A stretch of 64,000 nt of DNA. It comes from an uncultured Gammaproteobacteria bacterium. Lineage in GTDB: Bacteria > Pseudomonadota > Gammaproteobacteria > Eutrophobiales > Eutrophobiaceae. Position numbers and translations under genes: made by a program. Below, one piece after another: positions 18,850-28,194 of the stretch (positions within the stretch are counted from its first letter, which is position 1; each line of letters opens with the position of its first letter). Under the pieces are notes generated by a model. It did not search any database, was not told the origin of the DNA, and saw only the letters and a program-made list of their open reading frames with translations. Location: assembly GCA_951812995.1 (NCBI GenBank), contig CATOTD010000009.1, positions 1-64,000 on the forward strand. Direction: 5' to 3'.

Positions 18850-21800
18850 ATGAAATACAAATACTCTTCTCTTCTCAGCGTCTGCATGATGACATTCCTG
18901 ACCGGGTTTTATGCACCTGCCCATGCCGATGATACTGAAATTTATCTAGGTGCTGCGGCAAATGCCGCTAACATCAAAAATAATATTTTATTCATTCTCG
19001 ATACCTCATTTAGCATGCAGGCCGCTGTCTTGGTCGACAAAAATAATGACGGCACCCTTGATCCGAATGACCCGGACGAAAATCTAGGCAGTCGCATTTC
19101 AATACTAAAAAATGCTATGGACACCTTGATAACGGGTCTGCCGCCTACGAATGTGGGTTACATGCGCATGAATGGTACTGAAGCCCCTGGAAGAGGCGGT
19201 GCAAGCCGCACATGTAATGCTGCACAGATTGCCTTGGGTGCCACCCAGTACTATAGGAATAGAATCAGCACTACTAATACTGGTGGTGTCTCTTGGGGTA
19301 GCAAGTGTTATCTGCCTATCGGTGGTCACGTCATGTTCCCTGTGACCGACATTGAGTCGCCTGCCAGCGATGCCTTGACATTCAGCCTGGTTGCACCCAT
19401 CAAAGCCTCTGCAGACGATGCCGTGCAAGTCGGATCAACCGTCATCGACGACGAGAACCTTGAACTTGGGTACCAATCGTGCCCTACAGGTGCAATACAA
19501 GACCTAACGGCACGCATTACCAGCGCCGACAACGATGCTGACGAGACCTCAGCACGCGTGGTCAGGACCACTGCTAACCGTATCGAGCTAGGCCAACGAT
19601 CAAGCGGTTTTCGTTTTCAAAATATCGATATTGATCCTGCCGATTCTATTCTCAGTGCCTCCATCATATTTACTAGCAGGGCACGTAGTATTGCTCCACT
19701 TGACTTAGAAATCAGCGGCGGTCGCAGTGCTGATAGTAGTAGTACCTTCGCTACCAAGAATATCTCTAGCCGAGGTAAAACCACCGCTACAATAGACTGG
19801 GTCGACGTGCCTGAGACTGTTAATAATCAGAAACTGACCACCCCTGATTTGTCGGCGGTCGTCCGGGAAATAATCGAAGAAAAAACCATCGGCGGCACGG
19901 CCGCCTGGACTGCGAATGACGCAATGGTTTTCCTACTCGACGGCGACCCGAGCATTGTTGAAGGCCGACGCATTTACAATTACAGGGGTGATGCCAGCAA
20001 AGCGGCGGAGCTAAGAATCAAGTATTGTGATGAGAGCGTAAGGACGAGTAGCGTACCTCCACTTGCAACGGAACGAACCTGGATTGGCTTACGTTTTCAG
20101 GATGTCGGCTTGCCACAAGGTGTCGAGGTCACATCGGCCACCATTGATTTTACGGCCAGTTATTCCGGCAACAACGCGAATAACAATGGAGGTCCAGATG
20201 ATAGGATCGCAATTCTTGGAGAAGACACGGATGATGCGGCACCTTTTGTCACAGGGACACCATTTGGCACTCGTACAAAAGTAGGACGGGTGTTGTGGAC
20301 CGGTACTGACATGGGTACCTGGGTAGAAGGGGGCACCTATACAACGCCTAATCTCTCAGACATTGTTGAGTCTATCGCCGAACGCCCTGGATGGTGTGGC
20401 GGCAACGACATGGCTTTTTTTCTACGGGGTGGTAGAAACGAGATCAGACGCTTGGCCAAGAGTTGGGATAACGATCCTGCCAATGCACCGGCACTGCGTA
20501 TTACTTACCAGCCTACTTATAAGGTTGGCGCTACTGGTTGTAATATACGCAGCTTTGAGATACCCATCATACAAAGCGATCATGATGCACAAACCAACTC
20601 GAATACGACCATGGTCACGACACTCAATAACAAATTGCAATTGGCAGCAACCGACAATCGTACCATCGGTCTGATCTTTAAATTACCCGTTAAAAAAGAT
20701 GCAGATATTATGGATGCCAGATTGGAATTTATTGCCAATAGCAATAATGCAAGTGGTGTGGGTATTTCAAAAATGTTGATCAAAGCCGAAGTCAGTGATA
20801 ATGCGGCAGTCTTTGAAAACACAGATGGCAATCTTAGCCCCAGTACGCGCCCCCGCATCAGTACGCAAATTCCGTGGTCACAAGGCCCGGCAGCTGCTAA
20901 TGCGACTTTTGCCAGTGCCGATGTGGCACCTTTGATAAGTGCAGTCACGTCAAGAGTAGGTTGGGTAAAAGATAATAAGATGGCCTTTCTTATAGAAGAT
21001 GATCCGGGTGGTACGGCCATCCGTCGGCAGGCTAAATCGTTTGATGACAATCCTGTAAATGCACCTACTCTGCACATTACCGTGAAAGAGACCCGCGGTA
21101 TACAGACACCGAAGACCGTGCGTGAGCGCTTATTAGAGATTAATAACACGTTTAACGTAAGTACCCTGCTCGGCTGGACACCCAGTACTGAGACCTTATA
21201 TGAGGCATCACTGTATTGGCGGGGTAAAGGTGTCTTGTTTGGCAAGAAACGCGGTTTGGCCAATCTGCCGAACCCAACGCATGGTGTTGATTATACTCTC
21301 AAGGCGGAACGCGCGAATACTAGCCACCCTGGTTCCTACACGGGCGGCACCTATAAGGACGATTATGACACGACGGACGCGCGCGGTGGTGGTACCGACT
21401 GCCAATTTAAAAACACACGAGATTGTATGCATGACGTTATCGAGGGCTCACCGACCTATATCAGTCCGCTAAATACGGGACTTGCGTGTGCGAAGAATTA
21501 TCAGATATTCCTCACAGATGGTGCCCCCACATCTGTTGCAGAAAGCACAATACGTACGATCATAAACGATTTCGCTGACATTGGCTCCTGCTCAGTAGAT
21601 CCAGCGGTTAATGCCAGTACGCAAAAGGGTTCTTGTGCTGTTGAGATGGTTAAGAGCCTGTATGATAATGACCTCAACACTACTGCCACTGGCAAGCAAA
21701 ATGTGGAAACGTACACGATTGCTTTTAATCTGCAAAGTAACACGGCTAAAAATTGGTTAAAACAGTTGGCAACGGCGGGTGGTGGGGAAGCCTATACGGC

Positions 21801-24168
21801 CAATACTACAGCTCAACTGTTGGCTGTATTTAATAAAATCTTGAATACGGCCATTGAAAAGCCAACCTCTTTCGTCTCACCTGCCATTGCGGCTAATTCT
21901 TTTAATCGGTTATTCAGTCGCGATGAGGTTTACTTCGGCATGTTCCAACCTAAAATTGACAGACGTTGGGACGGTAATATTAAAAAATACCGTGTTTGTA
22001 CAGATACTACTACTGGTTGCCAGCTGGGCGATATCCTACAAGCAGACGGTACCTTGGCTGTCGTCAAAGGTAGCACTGACGTTAAGGAAGAAGGATTATT
22101 TAAGACTGATGCAGTCAGTATCTGGAGCCAACGCCAAAGCATTACACCCGGGGATGATGTCGGTCGCGAAGTTTCCCCGAATCTACTGAATAACTTTGCC
22201 AAAGTGGGTGGAGCAGGGGGTGCCTTGAGCGATTATAGAAGCCGTATAATCTATACCGATAAAAAGGATGACGGCGTTGGCGGTGATAAACAGGCTAGCA
22301 GAAATGAATCGTTGCATACCAATGGCTTCATATTTAAGCACGATACCTGGAACGCAGCTGCCTTGCGCCCAACCCGCGAAGCCGTCTGCCCCACGCCAGA
22401 GACGGACGTTGATGATCCTAACAATAAAAGACAATGTATTGATTACATGCTTTGGGTCTTAGGCAGGGACGTGTTGGATAAAGACAAGGATGGCGACACA
22501 ACCGATACGCGCTGGAGTTTTAATGACGTTCTGCATTCAAGCCCGGTATCCGTGACTTATGGTAAAGACACTAATGATAAGTTTATTGATAAAATTCTTG
22601 CGGGTACCAACGATGGCGGCCTGCGCTTTATTAATGGCGAGACGGGCGAGGAAGAATGGATATTCATGCCCAACATACTACTTAAAAACCAGGCCTCGCT
22701 TTACAAAAATGGGGTAGGCCAGCATGTCTATGGTCTGGATGCCTCCCCTGTTTTGCGTATCAAGGATAAAAATAATGATGGCACCATTGATCCGGCCGAT
22801 GGTGATTTTGTGCATGTCTATATCGGTATGCGCCGAGGCGGCAATAAAATGTATGCCCTTGATATATCACCACCAGGGCGTTTGACGACAAATGCTAAAG
22901 GGAATATCACGCCGAATATCACGCCCAAGTTCTTATGGATGATTGATGGTGATGCCCCTGCCCCGACCATTTTCGATCGATTGGGACAAACCTGGTCTGA
23001 TCCAGTGTTGTCCACCATTGCCGTGGATAATATACCGACCGACGTGCTGATATTTGGTGGCGGTTATGATGGCAGGTTAGATACGTCTTATGGTGCTAAT
23101 AAGTTTGACCCGAATAAGGGCAACGCTATTTATATTGTCAATGCGGGTACGGGCGAGAAGATCATGGATATCAGCGGTGACAGTCCTGGCATTACGGCCG
23201 ACATTCTAGTTCGCCATATGTATCACGCCATTCCATCTAAGCTTACTGTCATCGATTCTGACGGTGATGGCCTAGATGACCGGATCTACGTCGGTGATAT
23301 GGGGGGTAATGTCTGGCGTGTTGACCTTGGCGGCGACATCAAGGTGGGTAACCCCGGTCAATCAACCGTTGGCCGCCTTGCCAGCGTCACGGATAATGGC
23401 ATCAATGGTGATAACAGAACAAATGATGGTGTTTATGATGAGCCCGCTACGCAGCGTCGCTTCTTCGTGCCACCCTCTGTTGTACAAGTTGCAAATGATA
23501 AATACTCTAATGTTGCAGATTATGACTATGTGCTTATTCCATCTGGAAATCGTGCCAGCCCGTTAGAGACAGTCGTTAACAATCGTTTCTATGCCTTTAG
23601 AGATAGAACGATTGGTAAAATGGCTCGTAGTAACACTGGTCAGGCGAGAAATTATCCTAGAGCATCAGGCCGCCCTATCAGAGATGACGGTATCAGGGAG
23701 ATGATTGATATCAGCAACGTCGTCAACTCGGGCGCGGGTCTTGACTCGGCTGTTAATGCGCATAAACGAGCACTCGGTTGGTTTCTGGATCTTAATAAGG
23801 ATGGTGAAAAAGGACTGACAACACCGGTTTCTGTTGCTGGCACAGTCTTTTTCCCAACCTATATCCCGGAAAAAGCCGCATCAAGTAGCGATGCTTGTGA
23901 TGCGCGTGAGGGTTCTAGTCGCGTGTTTGCTTTGGATATCGTGTCTGCAGGGTCGTCGTCCATTGATTGGGATGGCGATGACGTTACACAGCATGATGCT
24001 GATGATGTCGTACAAGAGCTTGGGGCAGGCATACCCTCTGAGGCCGTGCCAATATTCACACCAGAAGGTGTGACCTTGCTTATCGGTACGGGCGGCGGTG
24101 CACAAAATCTAGGGAAAATTTCTGATCTACCTCGATTCCGCACCTATTGGTATAAAGAAGAAAGCTAA
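18850..24168 (+). CDS. pilY1: PilY1-type pilus tip adhesin with three extra beta-domains
   Basis: PilY1 is an exported calcium-binding protein needed for pilus extension, adhesion and surface sensing. The signal peptide ends near residue 26 (APAHA|DD). A von Willebrand A-like region begins at ~45 with the MIDAS motif DTSFSM and is completed near 888 by LTDGAPTS. Between them lie three tandem ~150-residue beta-domains (~237-397, 407-557, 591-754), each ending in an A-x-x-L-x-I-x-Y/V pattern. The C-terminal propeller (~1230-1750) has the family's calcium loop DSDGDGLDDRIYVGDMGGNV near 1470; DKNNDGTIDPAD and DKDKDGDTTD are further loops. At 1,772 residues it is much longer than the ~1,160 of Pseudomonas PilY1, mainly because of the inserted domains. 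Confidence 0.93.
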   Translation: MKYKYSSLLSVCMMTFLTGFYAPAHADDTEIYLGAAANAANIKNNILFILDTSFSMQAAVLVDKNNDGTLDPNDPDENLGSRISILKNAMDTLITGLPPTNVGYMRMNGTEAPGRGGASRTCNAAQIALGATQYYRNRISTTNTGGVSWGSKCYLPIGGHVMFPVTDIESPASDALTFSLVAPIKASADDAVQVGSTVIDDENLELGYQSCPTGAIQDLTARITSADNDADETSARVVRTTANRIELGQRSSGFRFQNIDIDPADSILSASIIFTSRARSIAPLDLEISGGRSADSSSTFATKNISSRGKTTATIDWVDVPETVNNQKLTTPDLSAVVREIIEEKTIGGTAAWTANDAMVFLLDGDPSIVEGRRIYNYRGDASKAAELRIKYCDESVRTSSVPPLATERTWIGLRFQDVGLPQGVEVTSATIDFTASYSGNNANNNGGPDDRIAILGEDTDDAAPFVTGTPFGTRTKVGRVLWTGTDMGTWVEGGTYTTPNLSDIVESIAERPGWCGGNDMAFFLRGGRNEIRRLAKSWDNDPANAPALRITYQPTYKVGATGCNIRSFEIPIIQSDHDAQTNSNTTMVTTLNNKLQLAATDNRTIGLIFKLPVKKDADIMDARLEFIANSNNASGVGISKMLIKAEVSDNAAVFENTDGNLSPSTRPRISTQIPWSQGPAAANATFASADVAPLISAVTSRVGWVKDNKMAFLIEDDPGGTAIRRQAKSFDDNPVNAPTLHITVKETRGIQTPKTVRERLLEINNTFNVSTLLGWTPSTETLYEASLYWRGKGVLFGKKRGLANLPNPTHGVDYTLKAERANTSHPGSYTGGTYKDDYDTTDARGGGTDCQFKNTRDCMHDVIEGSPTYISPLNTGLACAKNYQIFLTDGAPTSVAESTIRTIINDFADIGSCSVDPAVNASTQKGSCAVEMVKSLYDNDLNTTATGKQNVETYTIAFNLQSNTAKNWLKQLATAGGGEAYTANTTAQLLAVFNKILNTAIEKPTSFVSPAIAANSFNRLFSRDEVYFGMFQPKIDRRWDGNIKKYRVCTDTTTGCQLGDILQADGTLAVVKGSTDVKEEGLFKTDAVSIWSQRQSITPGDDVGREVSPNLLNNFAKVGGAGGALSDYRSRIIYTDKKDDGVGGDKQASRNESLHTNGFIFKHDTWNAAALRPTREAVCPTPETDVDDPNNKRQCIDYMLWVLGRDVLDKDKDGDTTDTRWSFNDVLHSSPVSVTYGKDTNDKFIDKILAGTNDGGLRFINGETGEEEWIFMPNILLKNQASLYKNGVGQHVYGLDASPVLRIKDKNNDGTIDPADGDFVHVYIGMRRGGNKMYALDISPPGRLTTNAKGNITPNITPKFLWMIDGDAPAPTIFDRLGQTWSDPVLSTIAVDNIPTDVLIFGGGYDGRLDTSYGANKFDPNKGNAIYIVNAGTGEKIMDISGDSPGITADILVRHMYHAIPSKLTVIDSDGDGLDDRIYVGDMGGNVWRVDLGGDIKVGNPGQSTVGRLASVTDNGINGDNRTNDGVYDEPATQRRFFVPPSVVQVANDKYSNVADYDYVLIPSGNRASPLETVVNNRFYAFRDRTIGKMARSNTGQARNYPRASGRPIRDDGIREMIDISNVVNSGAGLDSAVNAHKRALGWFLDLNKDGEKGLTTPVSVAGTVFFPTYIPEKAASSSDACDAREGSSRVFALDIVSAGSSSIDWDGDDVTQHDADDVVQELGAGIPSEAVPIFTPEGVTLLIGTGGGAQNLGKISDLPRFRTYWYKEES

Positions 24169-24272
24169 ATGCAAGTCGCCGCATGGCACTCAAAGTTGTG
24201 TTTAAGAACAGGGTCGGCGATGCAACGCTGGCCGCTAATGAATGTTTTAACTGATTATTAGCGGCATAATGC

Positions 24273-24278
24273 TATAAT
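24273..24278 (+). promoter_or_regulatory. possible -10 element of pilE
   Basis: A perfect TATAAT lies 25 bases before the pilE ATG. No convincing -35 hexamer sits at the right distance. The fit to a sigma54 site upstream (TGGCAC at about 24184) is poor because the -12 GC is missing and the spacing is off by one. Confidence 0.4.
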
Positions 24279-24303
24279 GCGCCAATATTTACAGGTGGTC
24301 ACG

Positions 24304-24768
24304 ATGCATATTAATAAGCAATTTATTTCAAATACACCAAAAGCTAAGGCACGCGGTTTTACGCTAATGGAATTAATGATAGTCGTTGCCATAATCGGGG
24401 TAATCGCATCTATAGCAATTCCGAGTTATACACAATACGTCATCCGCGCCAATCGGGCTGAAGGTCGGGCCTTCTTATTGGATGCCGCTGCAAGACAGGA
24501 GCGATTTTATTCTGATAACAATCGATATACTAAATTTCCACAAAGCTTCATGTCAGAGCCTGCCAATTGTACTATGGCTAACATACAGTCTGAAACATGC
24601 AGCTACACCTTAGCAGTCCGGTTATTCAATGATGGTCAACGATTCACGCTTAGGGCTATACCAGAATCATTCACCGATGCTGATTGCGGAAGGCTTATTC
24701 TAAGGCAGGACGGCACTAAAGGTAGAACAGGAACAAAAAAAAGTATAGCTGTTTGCTGGGGTAAGTAA
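24304..24768 (+). CDS. pilE: type IV pilin, PilE family
   Basis: From the ATG at 24304 (with AGGTGG upstream) the prepilin is 154 residues. The 23-residue leader ends KARG, then mature FTLMELMIVVAIIGVIASIAIPSYTQYVIRANRAEGRAFLLDAAARQERFYSDNNRYTKF, a classic PilE signature. Two cysteines (ESCSY-type region near residue 108 and VCWGK at the C-terminus) resemble the C-terminal disulfide of pilins. It follows pilY1 by 135 bp and may have its own promoter. It is probably a minor pilin of the same machine; whether it is the major subunit cannot be told. Confidence 0.9.
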   Translation: MHINKQFISNTPKAKARGFTLMELMIVVAIIGVIASIAIPSYTQYVIRANRAEGRAFLLDAAARQERFYSDNNRYTKFPQSFMSEPANCTMANIQSETCSYTLAVRLFNDGQRFTLRAIPESFTDADCGRLILRQDGTKGRTGTKKSIAVCWGK

Positions 24769-24803
24769 CATCCAATAACACTTGTTTTCAGCATATAATA
24801 CTT

Positions 24804-25652
24804 ATGCGCAATCTTGGTATTTTGCTTATTATTTCATGCTTATCAAGCATTTCTGCTTGTGGTAGTCATGCCAATGACAATCGGGCGTTACCATCACAAG
24901 AAATAAATGCCAGCAAGGAATCTATCGCGCCTGCTGTATTAGAAGATACCCCTGTTATCGATGCAGAAAAACGCTTGTCTACATCGACCGCAATCGATGC
25001 TGCCGGGCCTTCCCAGACAATAAACTACGATCTACTGCATAAAAAGATTGCCTATGGCAAAGCCTTTCTCGCGGATGTTCGCCAGGCACTAACAAACACT
25101 GATACCGCTGCCATAACGAATACTATCCATGCCCTCTATGCAATGCGCGGGCACCGTGGTGTTTATAATCTTTTATTTGATATGTGGCAGCTCAACAAAA
25201 AAAAATATCCAGAGCTCGCATGGGAACAAATATCAAGTCCACCGGCCCGCATTGCGCTTGCAAGTACAATCAATCGAGTCCAGATTATCAATACGGATGA
25301 ATATAAAAATTATATTCGATCATTCAAACACGATGGGCATGAATTTCATCGCGCCCAGGTTGCTATTGCGCTCGGCTTCAATGGATCTCCTGATGATGTT
25401 GAGTATATAAAAACACTGGCCGCTGGTACAAACCACTATGTTGCCCAGAGTGCTATTACAGCACTGGCTATCATGGGTGGGGACTTTGCTCGAAATGCAA
25501 TGATAGAGTTATTTTATATTCATGGAAATACACCGCGCGGGAAACTGTTGGAGACACTCTTGTCACAGGCGTATGACTGGATTCCGCCTACAACAGATGA
25601 TGTAGAAAAAGCAGGCGATCCTGTGATAAAAACCGACAAGTTGCCTGATTAA
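24804..25652 (+). CDS. putative lipoprotein with HEAT-like helical repeats
   Basis: The 282-residue protein begins with a lipoprotein signal peptide, MRNLGILLIISCLSSISAC, with the lipobox SISAC at residues 15-19. After a low-complexity linker (~20-70) the rest is predicted helical. Residues ~185-250 look like armadillo/HEAT-type repeats (FHRAQVAIALGFNG, YVAQSAITALAIMGGDFARNAMIELF). I do not recognise a named family. Its place directly after pilE suggests, but does not show, an accessory role in pilus function or the envelope. Confidence 0.7.
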   Translation: MRNLGILLIISCLSSISACGSHANDNRALPSQEINASKESIAPAVLEDTPVIDAEKRLSTSTAIDAAGPSQTINYDLLHKKIAYGKAFLADVRQALTNTDTAAITNTIHALYAMRGHRGVYNLLFDMWQLNKKKYPELAWEQISSPPARIALASTINRVQIINTDEYKNYIRSFKHDGHEFHRAQVAIALGFNGSPDDVEYIKTLAAGTNHYVAQSAITALAIMGGDFARNAMIELFYIHGNTPRGKLLETLLSQAYDWIPPTTDDVEKAGDPVIKTDKLPD

Positions 25653-25654
25653 CT

Positions 25655-25853
25655 GAGATAGTCCCAAAAACTGTGTAACTGCTTATCATTGATTATTGCC
25701 CCGAAGGGGCTGAGGATAAGCACATGAAACCCGAAGCAATTAAATCACTGGCACGTGAAACTGCCAGGGGCATCAAAACCGAAGAATACCTGCATACGTT
25801 CCGTCAGGCATTGACTAGGGTAACGGGTAACCATTGAGGCAGCGCTAGATGCT
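25655..25853 (+). mobile_element. IS256-family remnant: terminal sequence and 5' end of the transposase
   Basis: The remnant starts with the terminal GAGATAGTCCCAAAA (25655-25669) and keeps the first ~34 codons of a transposase from the ATG at 25724 (MKPEAIKSLARETARGIKTEE). A 7-base duplication of GGGTAAC near 25820 breaks the frame and the sequence stops matching at about 25853. A second copy of the same element, in the opposite orientation, lies at 36262-36764. The rest of this copy is lost, cut off exactly next to the GTTAGGC core site of the neighbouring cassette-like unit. Confidence 0.75.
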
Positions 25854-25856
25854 TTT

Positions 25857-25863
25857 GTTAGGC
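25857..25863 (-). other. integron attC-like R'' core site (GCCTAAC on the minus strand)
   Basis: Read on the minus strand, GCCTAAC directly abuts the TAA stop codon (25866-25864) of the decayed gene, the usual layout of the 5' half of an attC recombination site. The second half is missing: IS256-derived sequence begins a few bases further on. Confidence 0.45.
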
Positions 25864-26927
25864 TTATTTTGCCTCATTTATACTGGCTTCTATTAATCCA
25901 CCACTATCGAGAAGGCATGATATTTTATATTTTATTTCCAGATTAAAGCTATTTTTTGCTGTAAAGGTGCTTGTTACTCGTGTTCTACCATTTGGCGTTT
26001 CATAAACAGATAAATCCATAATTCTTGAAAAATCCACTGTGCTTGGGTGCGTTACATTTGATTTTGTATAGCTTTCGCAAAAATCTGTTGCTCTTGATTT
26101 ACTGATATGTTTTTTTTCTCTGAATTTCTTATCTTTTTCAACATCTGATTTAGAGAAAAACACATTGAATACTTTATGTCCTTTGCCGCATGTTACAAAG
26201 AACACAGGATTACTGTTGGTTCCTTGACTGCCTGATATGTAAGCAGATGAAGGATCGATGTTTTTACATCGTGAGTTTTCCCTATGGATTTTATTAACAC
26301 CCGCAATGATAATGTTTTTGTATGAGCGTGTTTTTTTATCAAAAGAGAAATCTGCTTCTGTAAATACCTCTGTTCCAGATGAGTCTACTTTTTTACTCCG
26401 AAGGAATTTGCTTGCAACCCAGCCACGATGGGACTGGCTAAGATAATATGGATCAGTTACGCGGATTTTTGACCATTTGCCCTGTGAACATTCTTCATAG
26501 ACAGTGACTGAGTTATCAATGGTTATGTAATGAGTTGTTTTTAATATGCGTGTGGCTTTTTGATTTACGATTTTACCAAAGTTTGTTCCAGGCCTGTTCT
26601 TACATTTATTTCTGAACCATTAATTTTATATATTTTGCCAGTTTTTGTGGATGCGCTTCCACATGATTGGATGTTTGCTACAAATTCTGCCGCTTGTTTT
26701 GATGCTTCTGGCTTTTCATCATCACCGCCCGTGCATTTGACGAGGCCCCAAGCGAGGAGACCCAGGAGTCCCAAAAGAATGGCAATCGAAATAATTCAGC
26801 CTACAAGCAACCTCTTATCCGATATACCAGGATATTCAACACTGCAATGTGGGCACGCCTTGGCACTTGTTGAAACTTCCTTTCCACACTCTTTGCACTT
26901 CGTCATTGCCATTTCTTTAGCTCTCAT
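25864..26927 (-). pseudogene. decayed zinc-ribbon / membrane / SH3b-domain protein gene
   Basis: One gene is recognisable across two lesions. From the ATG at 26927 it encodes a zinc ribbon (KCKECGKEVSTSAKACPHC), then an in-frame TGA at 26798-26796, then in the same frame a membrane segment (SIAILLGLLGLLAWGLV). The start of a bacterial SH3 domain follows (INGSEINVRT...). Near 26583 the frame shifts by one base, and the SH3 domain continues (FGKIVNQKATRIL...KWSKIRVTDPYY...RGWVASKFL) into a ~170-residue C-terminal region ending at 25864. The intact form would be about 350 residues, a tail-facing membrane protein. Function is unknown. Core-site motifs at both ends suggest an integron cassette. 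Confidence 0.7.
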
Positions 26928-26933
26928 TTTTAC

Positions 26934-26940
26934 GCCTAAC
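26934..26940 (-). other. integron-like core site GTTAGGC upstream of the cassette gene
   Basis: On the minus strand GTTAGGC lies six bases before the ATG of the decayed gene. In integron arrays each cassette begins at such a GTTRRRY core site a few bases before its start codon. The matching attC arms further upstream are not clearly preserved, and no intI gene is present in the window. Confidence 0.45.
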
Positions 26941-27009
26941 ATTTATTATAAGGCAAATTTACCCTACTATTTGATCTTGCATTATGAAGCTAATCAGGCC
27001 TTAAAATAA

Positions 27010-27687
27010 GTGGTTTTAATGAAGAGTTATAACCGAATCTGGTGTCTGAATAAATTTGAAGTATGCGGCGTGCCTTGCTGGAATCGGTTTTGTCTAGCAA
27101 TCGAAAGTAGCAAGAGGAGCACGCCACCCATGGCAAACAATACTGTGATTGATCTGGGTACACCAGAGGGCATTGACCCGTTGACTGAATTGCTACGTAG
27201 CGGTGCCAAACAGCTGATAACAGAAGCGATTCAGGCGGAGTTGGCCGAGTTGATGGCAAGTTTTGATAATCAGAAAACGAGTGAAGGCAGACAGCGTGTT
27301 GTGCGCAATGGCTATCACCCAGAACGAGAAGTATTGACCGGTGTTGGCAAAGTACCAGTGTCGGTGCCAAAGATCCGTAGCCGAGAAGGCGAGCCTGAGA
27401 GCTTCCAATCGTTAATAGTGCCTCCTTACATCCGGCGCACAGCGACCCTGGACGCGGCGATTCCCTGGCTTTATTTGCAGGGTGTTTCGAGTGGTCAGAT
27501 GCAGAGCGCCCTGGAAGTGATTGTCGGGCCTGATGCCAAGGGCTTATCCGCCAATGCAGTTGGTCGCCTGAAACGTCAGTGGGAATCAGAGTACAAAACC
27601 TGGAGTACACGTTCAGTGACTGACGAATGGGTCTATATCTGGGCTGATGGCATCTACAGTGGTCTTCGAGGTGACGATGGTTTGTAC
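27010..27687 (+). pseudogene. truncated IS256-family transposase
   Basis: The transposase starts at the ATG at 27130 (MANNTVIDLGTPEGIDPLTELL). It keeps the N-terminal DNA-binding half and the segment with the first catalytic aspartate (DEWVYIWADGIYSGLRGDD). It is then cut at 27687 by the inverted repeat of the next element, leaving about 186 of the usual ~400 residues; the second Asp and the Glu are missing. This is a different IS256 subgroup from the remnants at 25655 and 36262, judging by its N-terminus. The left end of the element lies somewhere near 27000 but is not resolved. Confidence 0.85.
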
Positions 27688-27744
27688 GGGGACATCTGAA
27701 TTGATCATTCGGGACATCTGAATTGATTACTCTTTTTTAGGTAC

Positions 27745-27765
27745 TTATCCATAGAGTTATACACA
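27745..27765 (+). other. two DnaA-box-like nonamers
   Basis: TTATCCATA (27745-27753) and TTATACACA (27757-27765) lie three bases apart at the left end of the gene-free element. The second equals the R2 box of E. coli oriC; the first differs from TTATCCACA at one position. Confidence 0.35.
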
Positions 27766-28185
27766 GATAGGGCTGATATTTGGTTGATTTTGGTGGTCAT
27801 TTTTTGGGTCTTTTTTAGGCCTTTTTAAGGGTATTTAAGTGCCCCTTAATCATCCCTTAATTTGGGGTTAAATCAAGCCCAATATTTGGGTCGATTTTGG
27901 CGGCCTTTTTGAGGGTGATTTTTGTCCTGATTTTAAGGCTTATGGATTGCCTAAAAATGACGGTATCCCCGTCTCAATTTCATCAACCGGATAGTTGTTA
28001 TTTCCGGTGTAGTTTTCCTGCAAGGTGCCGGTGTCCGGCACTGGATTTTCAGTATAAATGGGGTCGGTCGTTTTTGATAAATCAGGGCAAGATATGTATG
28101 TTTGATAATTTGCATTGTCTGGTTACTTTTTAACCACAGCCTTGAAACATCCAATCGCCCCAAAAATGTTCCCACCTTTACAAAG

Positions 28186-28194
28186 TTATCCACA
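28186..28194 (+). other. consensus DnaA box TTATCCACA
   Basis: This is a perfect match to the DnaA nonamer, inside the same gene-free element and on the same strand as the two at 27745-27765. No dnaA, dnaN or plasmid rep gene is nearby. Confidence 0.35.

Noticed and set aside
24181-24200. sigma54 promoter for pilE (TGGCAC near 24184)
   Set aside because: The -12 element reads TTGT instead of TTGC and the spacing is one base too long; a TATAAT nearer the start is at least as good.
26570-26590. Programmed -1 frameshift in the SH3b gene
   Set aside because: The bases at the shift do not form a slippery heptamer and the same gene already has an in-frame TGA, so ordinary decay or sequencing error is simpler.
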